Positions 1-6,476 of a DNA stretch of 6,593 nucleotides are shown here, piece after piece. The number at the start of each line of letters is the position of its first letter. Positions within the stretch are counted from its first letter, which is position 1. This DNA is from Paracoccaceae bacterium (GTDB lineage: Bacteria; Pseudomonadota; Alphaproteobacteria; Rhodobacterales; Rhodobacteraceae), in contig NYTF01000017.1 of the NCBI GenBank assembly GCA_002683355.1, positions 12,884-19,476 of the forward strand, in the 5' to 3' direction. The notes below the pieces were generated by a model. That model was not told where the DNA came from. It saw only the letters and a program-made list of their open reading frames with translations, and did no database searches. The position numbers and the translations under genes are program-made.

Positions 1-257
1 CGCGCACCCCATAATAACGCATTGTTTGCTGGGAAACCTTTTGCAAACTGCTCCGTATTTTTCAATAATGTTCGTTTGGCATTATCGATACCAAGCAATA
101 ATTCTATATCTATTGTGTTAACATTTCCTATGGGATCTAGTTGTTCTGGCGAAACCTTCCACAAAAATATGTTGTTTTTCGAAAAGCTTGGATCAGCACT
201 AGGTATCGGAGCTAATCTTTCAATTGCCTCAGCGATCCTAGCTAAATAATCATTCAT
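1..257 (-). CDS. DUF815-family AAA+ ATPase, N-terminal part (cut by window edge)
   Basis: Reading down from the ATG at 257 gives 85 complete codons with no stop before the window edge, so this is the start of a longer gene. It opens MNDYLARIAEAIERL and ends in the segment FAKGFPANNALLWGA followed by a partial Arg codon. From memory of the family, the phrase PANNALLWGARGxGKSS leads into the P-loop of DUF815 (PF05673) ATPases, so the window stops just as the Walker A motif begins. The biochemical role of the family is poorly defined; it is an AAA-type ATP-binding protein. The start lies 9 bases after the tatC stop with only a weak ribosome-binding site, which suggests translational coupling to tatC. 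In many alphaproteobacteria a gene of this family sits near secretion genes such as yajC-secDF, so a broader export cluster may continue leftwards; that is inference. Family assignment is fairly sure although the ATPase core is not visible. Confidence 0.75.
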   Translation of the reverse strand, partial: MNDYLARIAEAIERLAPIPSADPSFSKNNIFLWKVSPEQLDPIGNVNTIDIELLLGIDNAKRTLLKNTEQFAKGFPANNALLWGA

Positions 258-266
258 GTTAAAGAC

Positions 267-1094
267 TTACTTATCGGCATCAGTAGGCTCAGCGGTATCA
301 ATATCTTTAGCACGTTTCGTTTCTACTCTACGAACCAAATAAATAGACACTTCATAAAGTCCATAGACGACGACAAACAAGATCACCTGTGTAATTATAT
401 CTGGAGGTGTAACGATAGCTGCCATAACCAGAATTCCAACAACAGCATATTTTCTAACTGTCTTCAAACCATCAGAACTTACCAATCCAACCTTACCCAT
501 CAGTGTCAACAGTACTGGAAGTTGAAAACATAACCCAAATGCCACAATAAATTTGATTGTTAAGGATAAGTATTCTTGAGCTGAGCCTTGAAAAGCTACC
601 GCAGCAATACCCCCTTCACCTTCCTCCAACTCACCAAGAGAGCCAGGTTGTTGGAATCCTAGGAAGAAATCAAATGCTAAAGGAGTAACAATCCAGAAAG
701 CGAAAGATGCCCCCAAAAAAAACATAAAAGGTGAAGCTAAAAGAAAAGGCAAAAAGGCTCCCTTTTCCGTTTTATATAAACCTGGAGCTACAAACCGCCA
801 TAATTGAAAAGCGATATAAGGAAAAGCTAAAATAAATCCACCCAAAAATGAAATAGAAATAGCTACAAAAAATCCTTCCTGAAGCTTGATTAAAATCAAA
901 CCACAATCTTCTTGTCCCCTCTCCATCATGGCTGAGCAAAGAGGATATGTGAGAAAATTAAATATGGAATTCCATACAGTAAAACAGATAATCATACCAA
1001 CTAGAAAAGCTAAAACAGATCTTATTAGGCGCGATCTCAATTCAGTTAAATGCTCTATGAGAGGCGCTGCATTAGATCCAACCTCATCATTCAT
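267..1094 (-). CDS. tatC: Twin-arginine translocase subunit TatC
   Basis: TatC is the polytopic inner-membrane core of the Tat translocase; with TatB it recognises twin-arginine signal peptides and recruits TatA so folded proteins can cross. The 275-residue product shows the family signatures: HLTELR at residues 15-20 (Glu18 corresponds to the essential cytoplasmic Glu15 of E. coli), FVAPGLY at 101-107 followed by Glu110, FGLCFQLPV at 186-194 and TPPD at 229-232, with about six hydrophobic segments. Gln191 sits where E. coli has the intramembrane Glu170; Gln or Glu occurs there in the family. The periplasmic loop at about 148-175 is longer than in E. coli and carries an acidic, Gly-rich patch (GELEEGEGG). 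The start codon overlaps the tatB stop by 4 bases (ATGA), supporting both the start choice and coupled translation. The C-terminal tail after about residue 256 is short, charged and presumably cytoplasmic. Confidence 0.97.
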   Translation of the reverse strand: MNDEVGSNAAPLIEHLTELRSRLIRSVLAFLVGMIICFTVWNSIFNFLTYPLCSAMMERGQEDCGLILIKLQEGFFVAISISFLGGFILAFPYIAFQLWRFVAPGLYKTEKGAFLPFLLASPFMFFLGASFAFWIVTPLAFDFFLGFQQPGSLGELEEGEGGIAAVAFQGSAQEYLSLTIKFIVAFGLCFQLPVLLTLMGKVGLVSSDGLKTVRKYAVVGILVMAAIVTPPDIITQVILFVVVYGLYEVSIYLVRRVETKRAKDIDTAEPTDADK

Positions 1095-1558
1095 TTTGTT
1101 TTATTCCCTATATTTTTTTTAGATTTTTGTTTTGCTTTAGGTTCATTTTTGTTTTTATCAGACTTATCACTAAATTCTCGTATTGTTTTAGAAGCTAATG
1201 CATTTTTTTTTGCAATATCAGCAGTATGTTTTTCTTGAACTTTTGCTATTTCTGACTTCGTTTTTTCCAATTTCTCATCTTGTTGAGGGTCTAAATCTAA
1301 GGAAGAGCCCATATTCTTCATAGCATCAATACCCATAGATTTTGGTGAAGTGATATTTTTCAAATCACTGGCAATGTCTTTTACACCAGCTTCATCAGCC
1401 GCGTCTTCCATTGACCTTTGGAATTCTTTCGCCATTGCACGAACTCTGGCCATCATTTTTCCAAATGTACGAAACATTCCAGGTAGATCTTTAGGCCCAA
1501 CTACAATTAAAGCTACGATGCCTATCAATAATAACTCAGTCCAACCTAGATCAAACAT
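1091..1558 (-). CDS. tatB: Sec-independent translocase subunit TatB
   Basis: TatB forms the substrate-receptor complex with TatC. The 155-residue product begins MFDLGWTELLLIGIVALIVV, a single N-terminal membrane helix with the conserved polar Glu8 that separates TatB from TatA. The GPKDLP hinge follows at residues 21-26, then a long amphipathic helix from about 27 to 70 and a hydrophilic tail. This start matches the family N-terminus exactly and has a GAGGAA ribosome-binding site 7 bases upstream (1566-1571). The last 25 residues (131-155) carry ten lysines against three acidic residues, a strongly basic tail that contrasts with the acidic TatA tail. The gene lies 43 bases after tatA and overlaps tatC by 4 bases, the usual tatABC order. 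Confidence 0.96.
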   Translation of the reverse strand: MFDLGWTELLLIGIVALIVVGPKDLPGMFRTFGKMMARVRAMAKEFQRSMEDAADEAGVKDIASDLKNITSPKSMGIDAMKNMGSSLDLDPQQDEKLEKTKSEIAKVQEKHTADIAKKNALASKTIREFSDKSDKNKNEPKAKQKSKKNIGNKTK

Positions 1559-1601
1559 TAATATATTCCTCGAAAAAATTAACTATTAATTAAGAGTTTA
1601 T

Positions 1602-1817
1602 TTAGGTCTTATCTTCTTCAGTCTCAGGCGTGACGTCTTTTGCTTCTTCTGCACTTTCTGTTTCAATTTCTTTCTTGCCATCACTTACACCTTTTTTAAA
1701 AGCTGTAATTCCTTTTCCAACCTCACCCATCAATGAGGATACTTTACCCCGCCCAAATAGAACTAAGACCACAACTGCGATCAATAGAATTCCTGGTATA
1801 CCTATATTATTAAGCAT
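1602..1817 (-). CDS. tatA: Sec-independent translocase subunit TatA
   Basis: TatA oligomerises around a substrate-loaded TatBC complex to let the folded protein through the inner membrane. The product is 71 residues: a short periplasmic N-terminus, one membrane helix at about 6-20, the diagnostic FGRGK hinge at 21-25, an amphipathic helix ([17 protein letters not shown], about 27-43) and an acidic tail. No Glu is present in the membrane helix, which argues for TatA rather than TatB. An in-frame ATG at 1853 would add 12 residues ([12 protein letters not shown]), but the ATG at 1817 is preferred because it gives the standard TatA N-terminus and has AGGGAGA five bases upstream. Residues 44-71 hold eleven acidic and four basic residues. 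The gene opens the tatABC run. Confidence 0.95.
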   Translation of the reverse strand: MLNNIGIPGILLIAVVVLVLFGRGKVSSLMGEVGKGITAFKKGVSDGKKEIETESAEEAKDVTPETEEDKT

Positions 1818-1822
1818 TATAA

Positions 1823-1829
1823 TCTCCCT
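1823..1829 (-). promoter_or_regulatory. Ribosome-binding site deciding the tatA start
   Basis: On the minus strand the sequence AGGGAGA lies five bases before the ATG at 1817. It is a strong Shine-Dalgarno match and favours this ATG over the upstream in-frame ATG at 1853. Confidence 0.8.
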
Positions 1830-1863
1830 AAAGCATAAATCTGCCAAAAACATTCATTAGCTA

Positions 1864-1869
1864 ATTGTA
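1864..1869 (-). promoter_or_regulatory. Candidate -10 box for tatABC
   Basis: In the 108-base gap before tatA the minus strand reads TACAAT, a five-of-six match to TATAAT. Transcription would start near 1857, giving a leader of about 40 bases with the tatA ribosome-binding site in it. No good -35 box lies 16-19 bases upstream; TTAGCT is the best available. In DNA this AT-rich such matches arise by chance, so this is only a candidate. Read-through from the ABC gene is the alternative. Confidence 0.25.
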
Positions 1870-1884
1870 TTTAAGAGTAAAAAC

Positions 1885-1930
1885 CTAAAGCTAAAAGCCC
1901 TAAAAGTAAATTAATTATATATCTTTTAGC
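1885..1930 (-). terminator. Weak hairpin at the ABC gene end, possible terminator or attenuator
   Basis: GCTAAAAG at 1890-1897 and CTTTTAGC at 1923-1930 are perfect 8-base inverted repeats that straddle the stop codon of the ABC gene. In the minus-strand RNA the second arm is followed by UUUAGGUUUUU. The stem is AU-rich and the loop is about 25 bases, so folding would be weak. Similar CTAAAG/CTAAAAG words recur at 1885-1890, 1891-1897 and 1900-1906, so this may be simple repetitive sequence rather than a terminator. Confidence 0.25.
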
Positions 1931-3020
1931 TTATTGGAAAAACAAAGCAACGATCACGGCGCATCGACAACCACAAGACTGTACCTTTTTTTGGTAAGAA
2001 CACTGCTGGAACTGTTGCGTTAAGATAAGATGAATCTGCCTCCATCTTAAATTCAACTAAACTCTGACTACCCATAAACCTTGACTCTGAGACTATCGCT
2101 TTGGCGGGCACACCATCTTGAGCCGTTGCATTTGGCCCTTTACCATTTCTGTCAAAATCCATTTTTAAATGTTGTGGCCGAATGACTATCTCTACTGCTT
2201 GACCATTCTTTAAACCTGGTGTTAAAAATTGGCCAAAGGGTGTCTCCGTCAATGAATTATTTGAGATGCCCTTGATAACATTTATATCAGAAAAAAATGC
2301 CGCTGCTGCCTTATCACGAGGCGCATTGTATATATTGTATGGTGCACCTTTCTGAACAATTGATCCGTTTCGCATCAATGCTATTTCATCAGCCATCCTC
2401 ATTGCCTCATCTGGATCATGAGTAACTAAGAGCACTGCTGTTCCTTCCTCTCTAAGAAGATTGAGTGTCATGTCGCGAATATCATCACGCAAGCGTAAAT
2501 CTAGTCCGGAAAAAGGTTCATCCATCAACATTAGCCTTGGACGTGGAGCTAATGCTCGCACAAGTGCTATTCTTTGCTGTTCTCCCCCCGAAAGCTGATG
2601 TGGGTATTTTTTTTGAAAGCCATCCAAACCAACTCGCGAAAGCAACTGAGATATTCTTGAAGAATTCTTTGAATTTCTACCCTCTAAACCAAACCCAACG
2701 TTTTCTTCGATATTAAGATGTGGAAAAAGAGCAAAATCTTGAAATATAAGCCCAACTCTTCTCTTATCTGGTTCCAAGTGTGTCTTGCTATCTGAAACCA
2801 GCGTACCATCGAGCAAAATCTTACCTTTTTGTTGCCTTTCAACTCCAGCAATTATGCGTAATGTTGTGGTCTTTCCACAACCAGATGGGCCAAGCAAACA
2901 AGTGACTTGCCCTGGTCGAACTGAAAGCGACACATTATTAACCACATCGACGCCATCAAACTGATGATATAAGCTTGTCACCTCCAACCTTAATGATCCT
3001 AAAGCTTCTTCACTCACCAT
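1926..3020 (-). CDS. ABC transporter ATP-binding protein, FbpC/PotA-like
   Basis: This is a 364-residue cytoplasmic ATPase of an importer of the iron(III)/polyamine/sugar type. Counting from the ATG at 3020, an aromatic A-loop region lies at about 18-21, Walker A GPSGCGKTT at 44-52, the Q-loop Gln94 in QDFALFPH, the signature LSGGEQQR at 143-150, Walker B LMLMDEP at 163-169, the D-loop SGLD at 171-174 and the switch His201. A C-terminal TOBE-like domain starts near 275 (VEIVIRPQHLKM). The phrasing around the signature and Walker B resembles FbpC, but the substrate cannot be told from sequence alone. No permease or solute-binding protein is in the window. The start is uncertain: TTG at 3068 and ATG at 3029 are in frame, and 3020 was chosen because GG followed by five A's precedes it at suitable spacing. 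The gene follows the SDR on the same strand by about 54 bases, or 6 if TTG is used. Confidence 0.9.
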   Translation of the reverse strand: MVSEEALGSLRLEVTSLYHQFDGVDVVNNVSLSVRPGQVTCLLGPSGCGKTTTLRIIAGVERQQKGKILLDGTLVSDSKTHLEPDKRRVGLIFQDFALFPHLNIEENVGFGLEGRNSKNSSRISQLLSRVGLDGFQKKYPHQLSGGEQQRIALVRALAPRPRLMLMDEPFSGLDLRLRDDIRDMTLNLLREEGTAVLLVTHDPDEAMRMADEIALMRNGSIVQKGAPYNIYNAPRDKAAAAFFSDINVIKGISNNSLTETPFGQFLTPGLKNGQAVEIVIRPQHLKMDFDRNGKGPNATAQDGVPAKAIVSESRFMGSQSLVEFKMEADSSYLNATVPAVFLPKKGTVLWLSMRRDRCFVFPIS

Positions 3021-3074
3021 TTTTTCCATCTTAAAATTATCAATCGTAAAATTTTTTATTATACCCAAATGCTA

Positions 3075-3854
3075 CTAAAGTGTTGCGTTTACAGCGCCGC
3101 CATCTAATAAAATGTTTTGCCCAATAATGAAACCAGAATGCTTTGAACAAAGAAAAGCACATGTGGCACCAAACTCATCGGCTGTTCCATATCTTCCGGC
3201 TGGTATATCTTTAAATCGCTGCGCCTTGGCCTCCTCAATTGTTATCTTTTGAGCTACAGAAACTCCAGTATCCAATGCAACGGCTCTATCGGTAGCGTGA
3301 ATGCCAGGCATTAGGTTATTTATAGTTACCCCAGTACCTGCAACTTGTCTGGCAGTTCCCGCGACAAATCCAGTTAACCCAGCCCGAGCCGAATTTGATA
3401 ATCCAAGGACAGCAATAGGTGCTTTTACTGATTGCGAGGTTATGTTTACGATTCTTCCCCAACCCTTCGACATCATTTGCGGTAAAACTGCTTGTATTAA
3501 TGAAATCGGTGTAAGCATATTTGCATCAATGGCTTTGATAAAGTCTTCCCGATCCCAATCTGACCAAAGTCCAGGAGGCGGACCTCCAGCGTTCGTTACT
3601 AAAATATCAGGATTACTACACGCTTTTAAAATCTTATCTTGCCCTTCCTTAGTAGTGATATCACCAACAACACGCATTACCTCAGAATCAGAAATAGATC
3701 TTATGGAATTTTCAGCTTTTTCTAAAGACTCTTCGGATCTAGAATTAATTACAACATTTACACCTTCTACCGCCAATGCTTTTGCACAACCAAAACCTAA
3801 GCCTTTAGATGATGCACAAACGATTGCCCATTTTCCACTTATTCCAAGATCCAT
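3075..3854 (-). CDS. Atypical short-chain dehydrogenase/reductase (3-oxoacyl-ACP-reductase-like)
   Basis: The 259-residue product has the Rossmann fold of classical SDRs: GKWAIVCASSKGLG at 7-20 (a variant of the TGxxxGxG cofactor motif, with Ala-Ser instead of Thr-Gly), GD at 64-65, TNAGGPPPG at 87-95, Asn112, the active-site-like Ser140 in NITS and a C-terminal ILLDGG at 248-253. Where classical SDRs have Tyr-x-x-x-Lys, this protein reads LSNSAR at 152-157, so both the catalytic Tyr and Lys are missing. I recall a recognised beta-ketoacyl-ACP-reductase-like subgroup that departs from the canonical cofactor motif and tetrad, and this protein fits it. Its reaction is unknown; it should not be called FabG. 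The ATG at 3854 was chosen over ATG 3860 and TTG 3866 because GGAG lies six bases before it. It is divergent from prfC and upstream of the ABC gene. Confidence 0.9.
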   Translation of the reverse strand: MDLGISGKWAIVCASSKGLGFGCAKALAVEGVNVVINSRSEESLEKAENSIRSISDSEVMRVVGDITTKEGQDKILKACSNPDILVTNAGGPPPGLWSDWDREDFIKAIDANMLTPISLIQAVLPQMMSKGWGRIVNITSQSVKAPIAVLGLSNSARAGLTGFVAGTARQVAGTGVTINNLMPGIHATDRAVALDTGVSVAQKITIEEAKAQRFKDIPAGRYGTADEFGATCAFLCSKHSGFIIGQNILLDGGAVNATL

Positions 3855-3860
3855 ATTCAT

Positions 3861-3864
3861 CTCC
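3861..3864 (-). promoter_or_regulatory. Ribosome-binding site deciding the SDR start
   Basis: GGAG on the minus strand is six bases upstream of the ATG at 3854 and directly abuts the alternative ATG at 3860. Spacing therefore favours 3854 as the true start. Confidence 0.65.
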
Positions 3865-3993
3865 AATTGTTAACATTTTTATTTTCATGCTATTAAATCA
3901 GTTTAAAATTTTCTTTTTAAAAAATGCAATCATAATATCACAAAAAGGCCCGAATTGATCCAAACATAAATTATTATTAATACCAAACCAACA

Positions 3994-4022
3994 TTGCAAC
4001 ACTGATTTTCTCCCATTATACC
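3994..4022 (+). promoter_or_regulatory. Predicted prfC promoter with start at or next to the ATG
   Basis: TTGCAA (3994-3999, four of six to TTGACA) is followed after exactly 17 bases by TATACC (4017-4022, four of six to TATAAT). Six bases separate the -10 box from the prfC ATG at 4029, so a normal sigma-70 start would fall on or beside the A of the ATG. No purine-rich ribosome-binding site exists upstream; the stretch before the ATG is ACCCCCTAC. Both facts agree with a leaderless transcript, but the boxes are imperfect. Confidence 0.45.
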
Positions 4023-4028
4023 CCCTAC

Positions 4029-5636
4029 ATGTCACAAACAAAAAGTAAAACACCGCAAAGCAATTCAGAAATAAATAGGCGGCGAACCTTTGCAATTATC
4101 TCCCATCCAGATGCGGGAAAAACTACTTTAACTGAAAAATTCTTATTATATGGGGGAGCGATTCAGTTAGCAGGACAAGTCCGCGCTAAAGGCGAATCTC
4201 GACGCACTAGATCAGACTTTATGAAGATGGAACAGGATCGAGGGATATCTGTTTCTGCGTCTGCAATGTCATTTGAGTATAATAATTATCGTTATAATCT
4301 CGTAGACACACCAGGCCACTCTGATTTTTCCGAAGACACCTATCGAACTCTTACAGCAGTAGACTCTGCCATCATGGTTATCGATGGCGCTAAAGGCGTT
4401 GAGAGCCAAACAAAAAAGTTATTTGAAGTTTGTCGTTTAAGAGATATGCCTGTTTTTACATTTTGTAATAAAATGGACCAAGAAAGTAGAGATATATTAG
4501 AAATAATTGATGAGATTCAATCAAACTTAGCAATAGACGTTACTCCGGCAAACTGGCCAATTGGGATTGGAAAAGAATTCTTAGGTTGCTATGACATATT
4601 AAATGATCGTCTGGAATTAATGAACAAGAGCGCAAGAAATGTTGTTGCTAAAACCATTGAGATTCGAGGGATTGATGACCCGAATATTGAAAAGCATATA
4701 CCAGAACACTTACTAGGAAAACTTCGTGAAGAATTAGAAATGGCACGTGAACTGCTACCCAAATTTAATAAAGAAGCATTTTTACAAGGAACTCTAACAC
4801 CAATCTGGTTTGGATCAGCACTTAATTCCTTTGGGGTAAAAGAACTAATGGATGGTTTGGGTAATTTTGGACCAGAGCCCTTATTGAGGGTGGCAGAGCC
4901 TCGATCAATTCAAGCTTCTGAAAAAGCTGTTTCGGGTTTTGTTTTTAAAGTTCAAGCAAATATGGATCCAAAACACCGTGATCGAGTTGCATTCGTTAGA
5001 ATATGCGCAGGGCATTTTAAACGTGGTATGAAGCTTACGCATGTAAGATCAAAAAAAGTAATGGCTATATCAAATCCAGTGCTGTTTTTAGCAGCCGATC
5101 GAGAATTGGCGGAAGAAGCTTGGGCAGGTGACATCATCGGTATTCCAAATCATGGTCAACTCAGGATTGGTGACGCTCTTACAGAGGGAGAAATAATAAA
5201 ATTTACTGGAATACCTTCATTCGCACCAGAACTGTTAAAATCTGTAAGATCAGCTGATCCAATGAAAGGTAAAAATCTTGAAAAAGCATTAATACAATTT
5301 GCTGAAGAAGGTGCAGCAAAACTATTTAAACCAATTGTTGGATCAGGATTCATAATAGGAGTGGTTGGAGCACTTCAATTTGAAGTTTTAGCAAGTAGGA
5401 TCGAAATCGAGTATGGGATACCCGTTATTTTTGATGTAACCCAGTTTACATCAGCCCGTTGGCTTTCCGGACCTCGAGATAAAATAGAATCTTTTTCAAA
5501 CTCTAATAAAGGGCATATGGCAGCGGATAGTGACGGTGACCCAGTATATATGACGAGGCTTCAATGGGATATTGACCGAGTTGAGCGAGATTATCCATGT
5601 TTAACACTGAATTCTATAAAAACCATGATGATATAA
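4029..5636 (+). CDS. prfC: Peptide chain release factor 3 (RF3)
   Basis: RF3 is a translational GTPase that removes RF1/RF2 from the ribosome after peptide release, acting in the cytoplasm. The 535-residue product is close to E. coli RF3 in length. It shows G1 HPDAGKTT at 26-33, the switch I region RGISVSASAM at 71-80, G3 DTPGH at 93-97 and G4 NKMD at 147-150. After the G domain come an EF-Tu domain II-like region (about 300-390, including SGFVFKVQANMDPKHRDR) and the RF3-specific C-terminal domain with GVVGALQFEVL. These features separate RF3 from EF-G and from LepA or TypA. The N-terminus EINRRRTFAIISHPDAGKTT matches the family, and no standard start codon lies upstream in frame nearby, so ATG 4029 is secure despite the missing Shine-Dalgarno. 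It is transcribed alone, divergent from the SDR and convergent with the PuuD-like gene. Confidence 0.97.
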   Translation: MSQTKSKTPQSNSEINRRRTFAIISHPDAGKTTLTEKFLLYGGAIQLAGQVRAKGESRRTRSDFMKMEQDRGISVSASAMSFEYNNYRYNLVDTPGHSDFSEDTYRTLTAVDSAIMVIDGAKGVESQTKKLFEVCRLRDMPVFTFCNKMDQESRDILEIIDEIQSNLAIDVTPANWPIGIGKEFLGCYDILNDRLELMNKSARNVVAKTIEIRGIDDPNIEKHIPEHLLGKLREELEMARELLPKFNKEAFLQGTLTPIWFGSALNSFGVKELMDGLGNFGPEPLLRVAEPRSIQASEKAVSGFVFKVQANMDPKHRDRVAFVRICAGHFKRGMKLTHVRSKKVMAISNPVLFLAADRELAEEAWAGDIIGIPNHGQLRIGDALTEGEIIKFTGIPSFAPELLKSVRSADPMKGKNLEKALIQFAEEGAAKLFKPIVGSGFIIGVVGALQFEVLASRIEIEYGIPVIFDVTQFTSARWLSGPRDKIESFSNSNKGHMAADSDGDPVYMTRLQWDIDRVERDYPCLTLNSIKTMMI

Positions 5637-5644
5637 TTTTCATA

Positions 5645-5681
5645 CTCTATCTAGAGAAAGAAGATTTCTGAGCCTGCTCAG
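5645..5681. terminator. Two short palindromes in the convergent gap, possible transcript ends
   Basis: The 66-base gap between the convergent prfC and hydrolase genes holds CTCTA-TC-TAGAG (5645-5656) and CTGAGC-CT-GCTCAG (5668-5681), both perfect inverted repeats. Neither is followed by a clear T-run on either strand, so a standard intrinsic terminator is not shown. The position between convergent genes is the main argument for a role in ending transcription. Confidence 0.25.
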
Positions 5682-5702
5682 TGCGAATAACCTTTAGATA
5701 CC

Positions 5703-6476
5703 TTAGTTTGAAAATATTTTTACTGATTGCCCGCACCATTCATAAGCTGCCTTACTAAATTCTTCAAATAATGGACGTGATACAGGATCCTTATTGGCAT
5801 TCCACTCTGGGTGCCACTGAACTGCTAAGGCAAATCCTTTAGATCCTTCGATTCGAATTGCTTCTGGAGTCTGATCAGGTGCTAAGCCTTCAATTATTAC
5901 TCTTTCTCCGGGCTCCAGTATTCCCTGCCCATGCAAAGAATTCACCATAATTGATTTAGAATTAAAAATACCTTCAAAAGTCCCTCCTGCTTCCAATCTT
6001 ACTTTATGGCGCAAGGCAAACTTTTCTTCCAGTGTACCATCTGGTGGCATCCTATGATTTTGTCGCCCAGGGATATCTCTAATTTCTGGGTGAAGAGTGC
6101 CACCCATTGCGACATTAAACTCTTGAAATCCCCTGCAAACCCCTAATATCGGCTGACCATGCTTAACACATTGTCTAATTAACGGTAGAGAAACCTGATC
6201 TCTATCCCGATCAAATTTTCCATGTGCTTCCGTTGGCTTGTGACCATATTCCTCTGGATGCACATTTGGTTGTGCCCCCGTAAATAAAAACCCATCACAA
6301 ATATCCATAAGTTCTGTTAATTTTGAATAATTAGGATTAGCCGGCAATATCATCGGAATGCAATTCATGACCTCCGAAACTACAACGCAATTCATTTGTC
6401 CAGAAGCATGAACAGGGTACTCATCATTTACTAGATAATTATTGCCCACTATTCCTATTACTGGTCTTCTTATCAT
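5703..6476 (-). CDS. Gamma-glutamyl-gamma-aminobutyrate hydrolase-like protein (PuuD/peptidase C26 family)
   Basis: This is a 257-residue class I glutamine-amidotransferase-fold hydrolase, close in length to E. coli PuuD. The nucleophile elbow GVCRGFQEFNVAMGGTL at 112-128 supplies Cys114, and QWHPEW at 220-225 supplies His222 and Glu224 of the triad. TGAQPNVHPEEYG at 66-78 and VNSLHGQG at 178-185 are also typical of the C26 family. In E. coli PuuD splits gamma-glutamyl-GABA to glutamate and GABA in putrescine breakdown; relatives cut other gamma-glutamyl amides, and no other Puu gene is in view, so the substrate is inferred only. The protein has no signal peptide and should be cytoplasmic. 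The ATG at 6476 has an AGAGA ribosome-binding site four bases upstream and gives the normal family start (RRPVIGIVGN). Confidence 0.92.
   Translation of the reverse strand: MIRRPVIGIVGNNYLVNDEYPVHASGQMNCVVVSEVMNCIPMILPANPNYSKLTELMDICDGFLFTGAQPNVHPEEYGHKPTEAHGKFDRDRDQVSLPLIRQCVKHGQPILGVCRGFQEFNVAMGGTLHPEIRDIPGRQNHRMPPDGTLEEKFALRHKVRLEAGGTFEGIFNSKSIMVNSLHGQGILEPGERVIIEGLAPDQTPEAIRIEGSKGFALAVQWHPEWNANKDPVSRPLFEEFSKAAYEWCGQSVKIFSN

Noticed and set aside
22..249. A plus-strand open frame near the left edge.
   Set aside because: The opposite strand reads the conserved N-terminus of a DUF815 ATPase, so this frame is antisense noise.
1817..1853. A longer TatA starting at the ATG at 1853.
   Set aside because: The extra 12 residues are unlike TatA N-termini, and the strong AGGGAGA site points to the ATG at 1817.
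3090..3854. Naming the SDR FabG.
   Set aside because: The catalytic Tyr and Lys are missing and the cofactor motif is atypical, so ketoacyl-ACP reduction is not supported.
3301..3873. A 190-codon open frame on the plus strand.
   Set aside because: It lies entirely opposite the well-supported SDR gene, matches no family I recognise and has no ribosome-binding site; it is a shadow frame.
3932..3937. TATTAT on the minus strand as a -10 box for the SDR.
   Set aside because: No acceptable -35 box is found at 16-19 bases, and several equally good AT-rich hexamers occur between 3870 and 3940.
3898..4095. A 65-codon minus-strand open frame overlapping the prfC start.
   Set aside because: It covers the prfC promoter and N-terminus, has low-complexity hydrophobic content typical of AT-rich spacer, and would place a gene across a clear divergent intergenic region.
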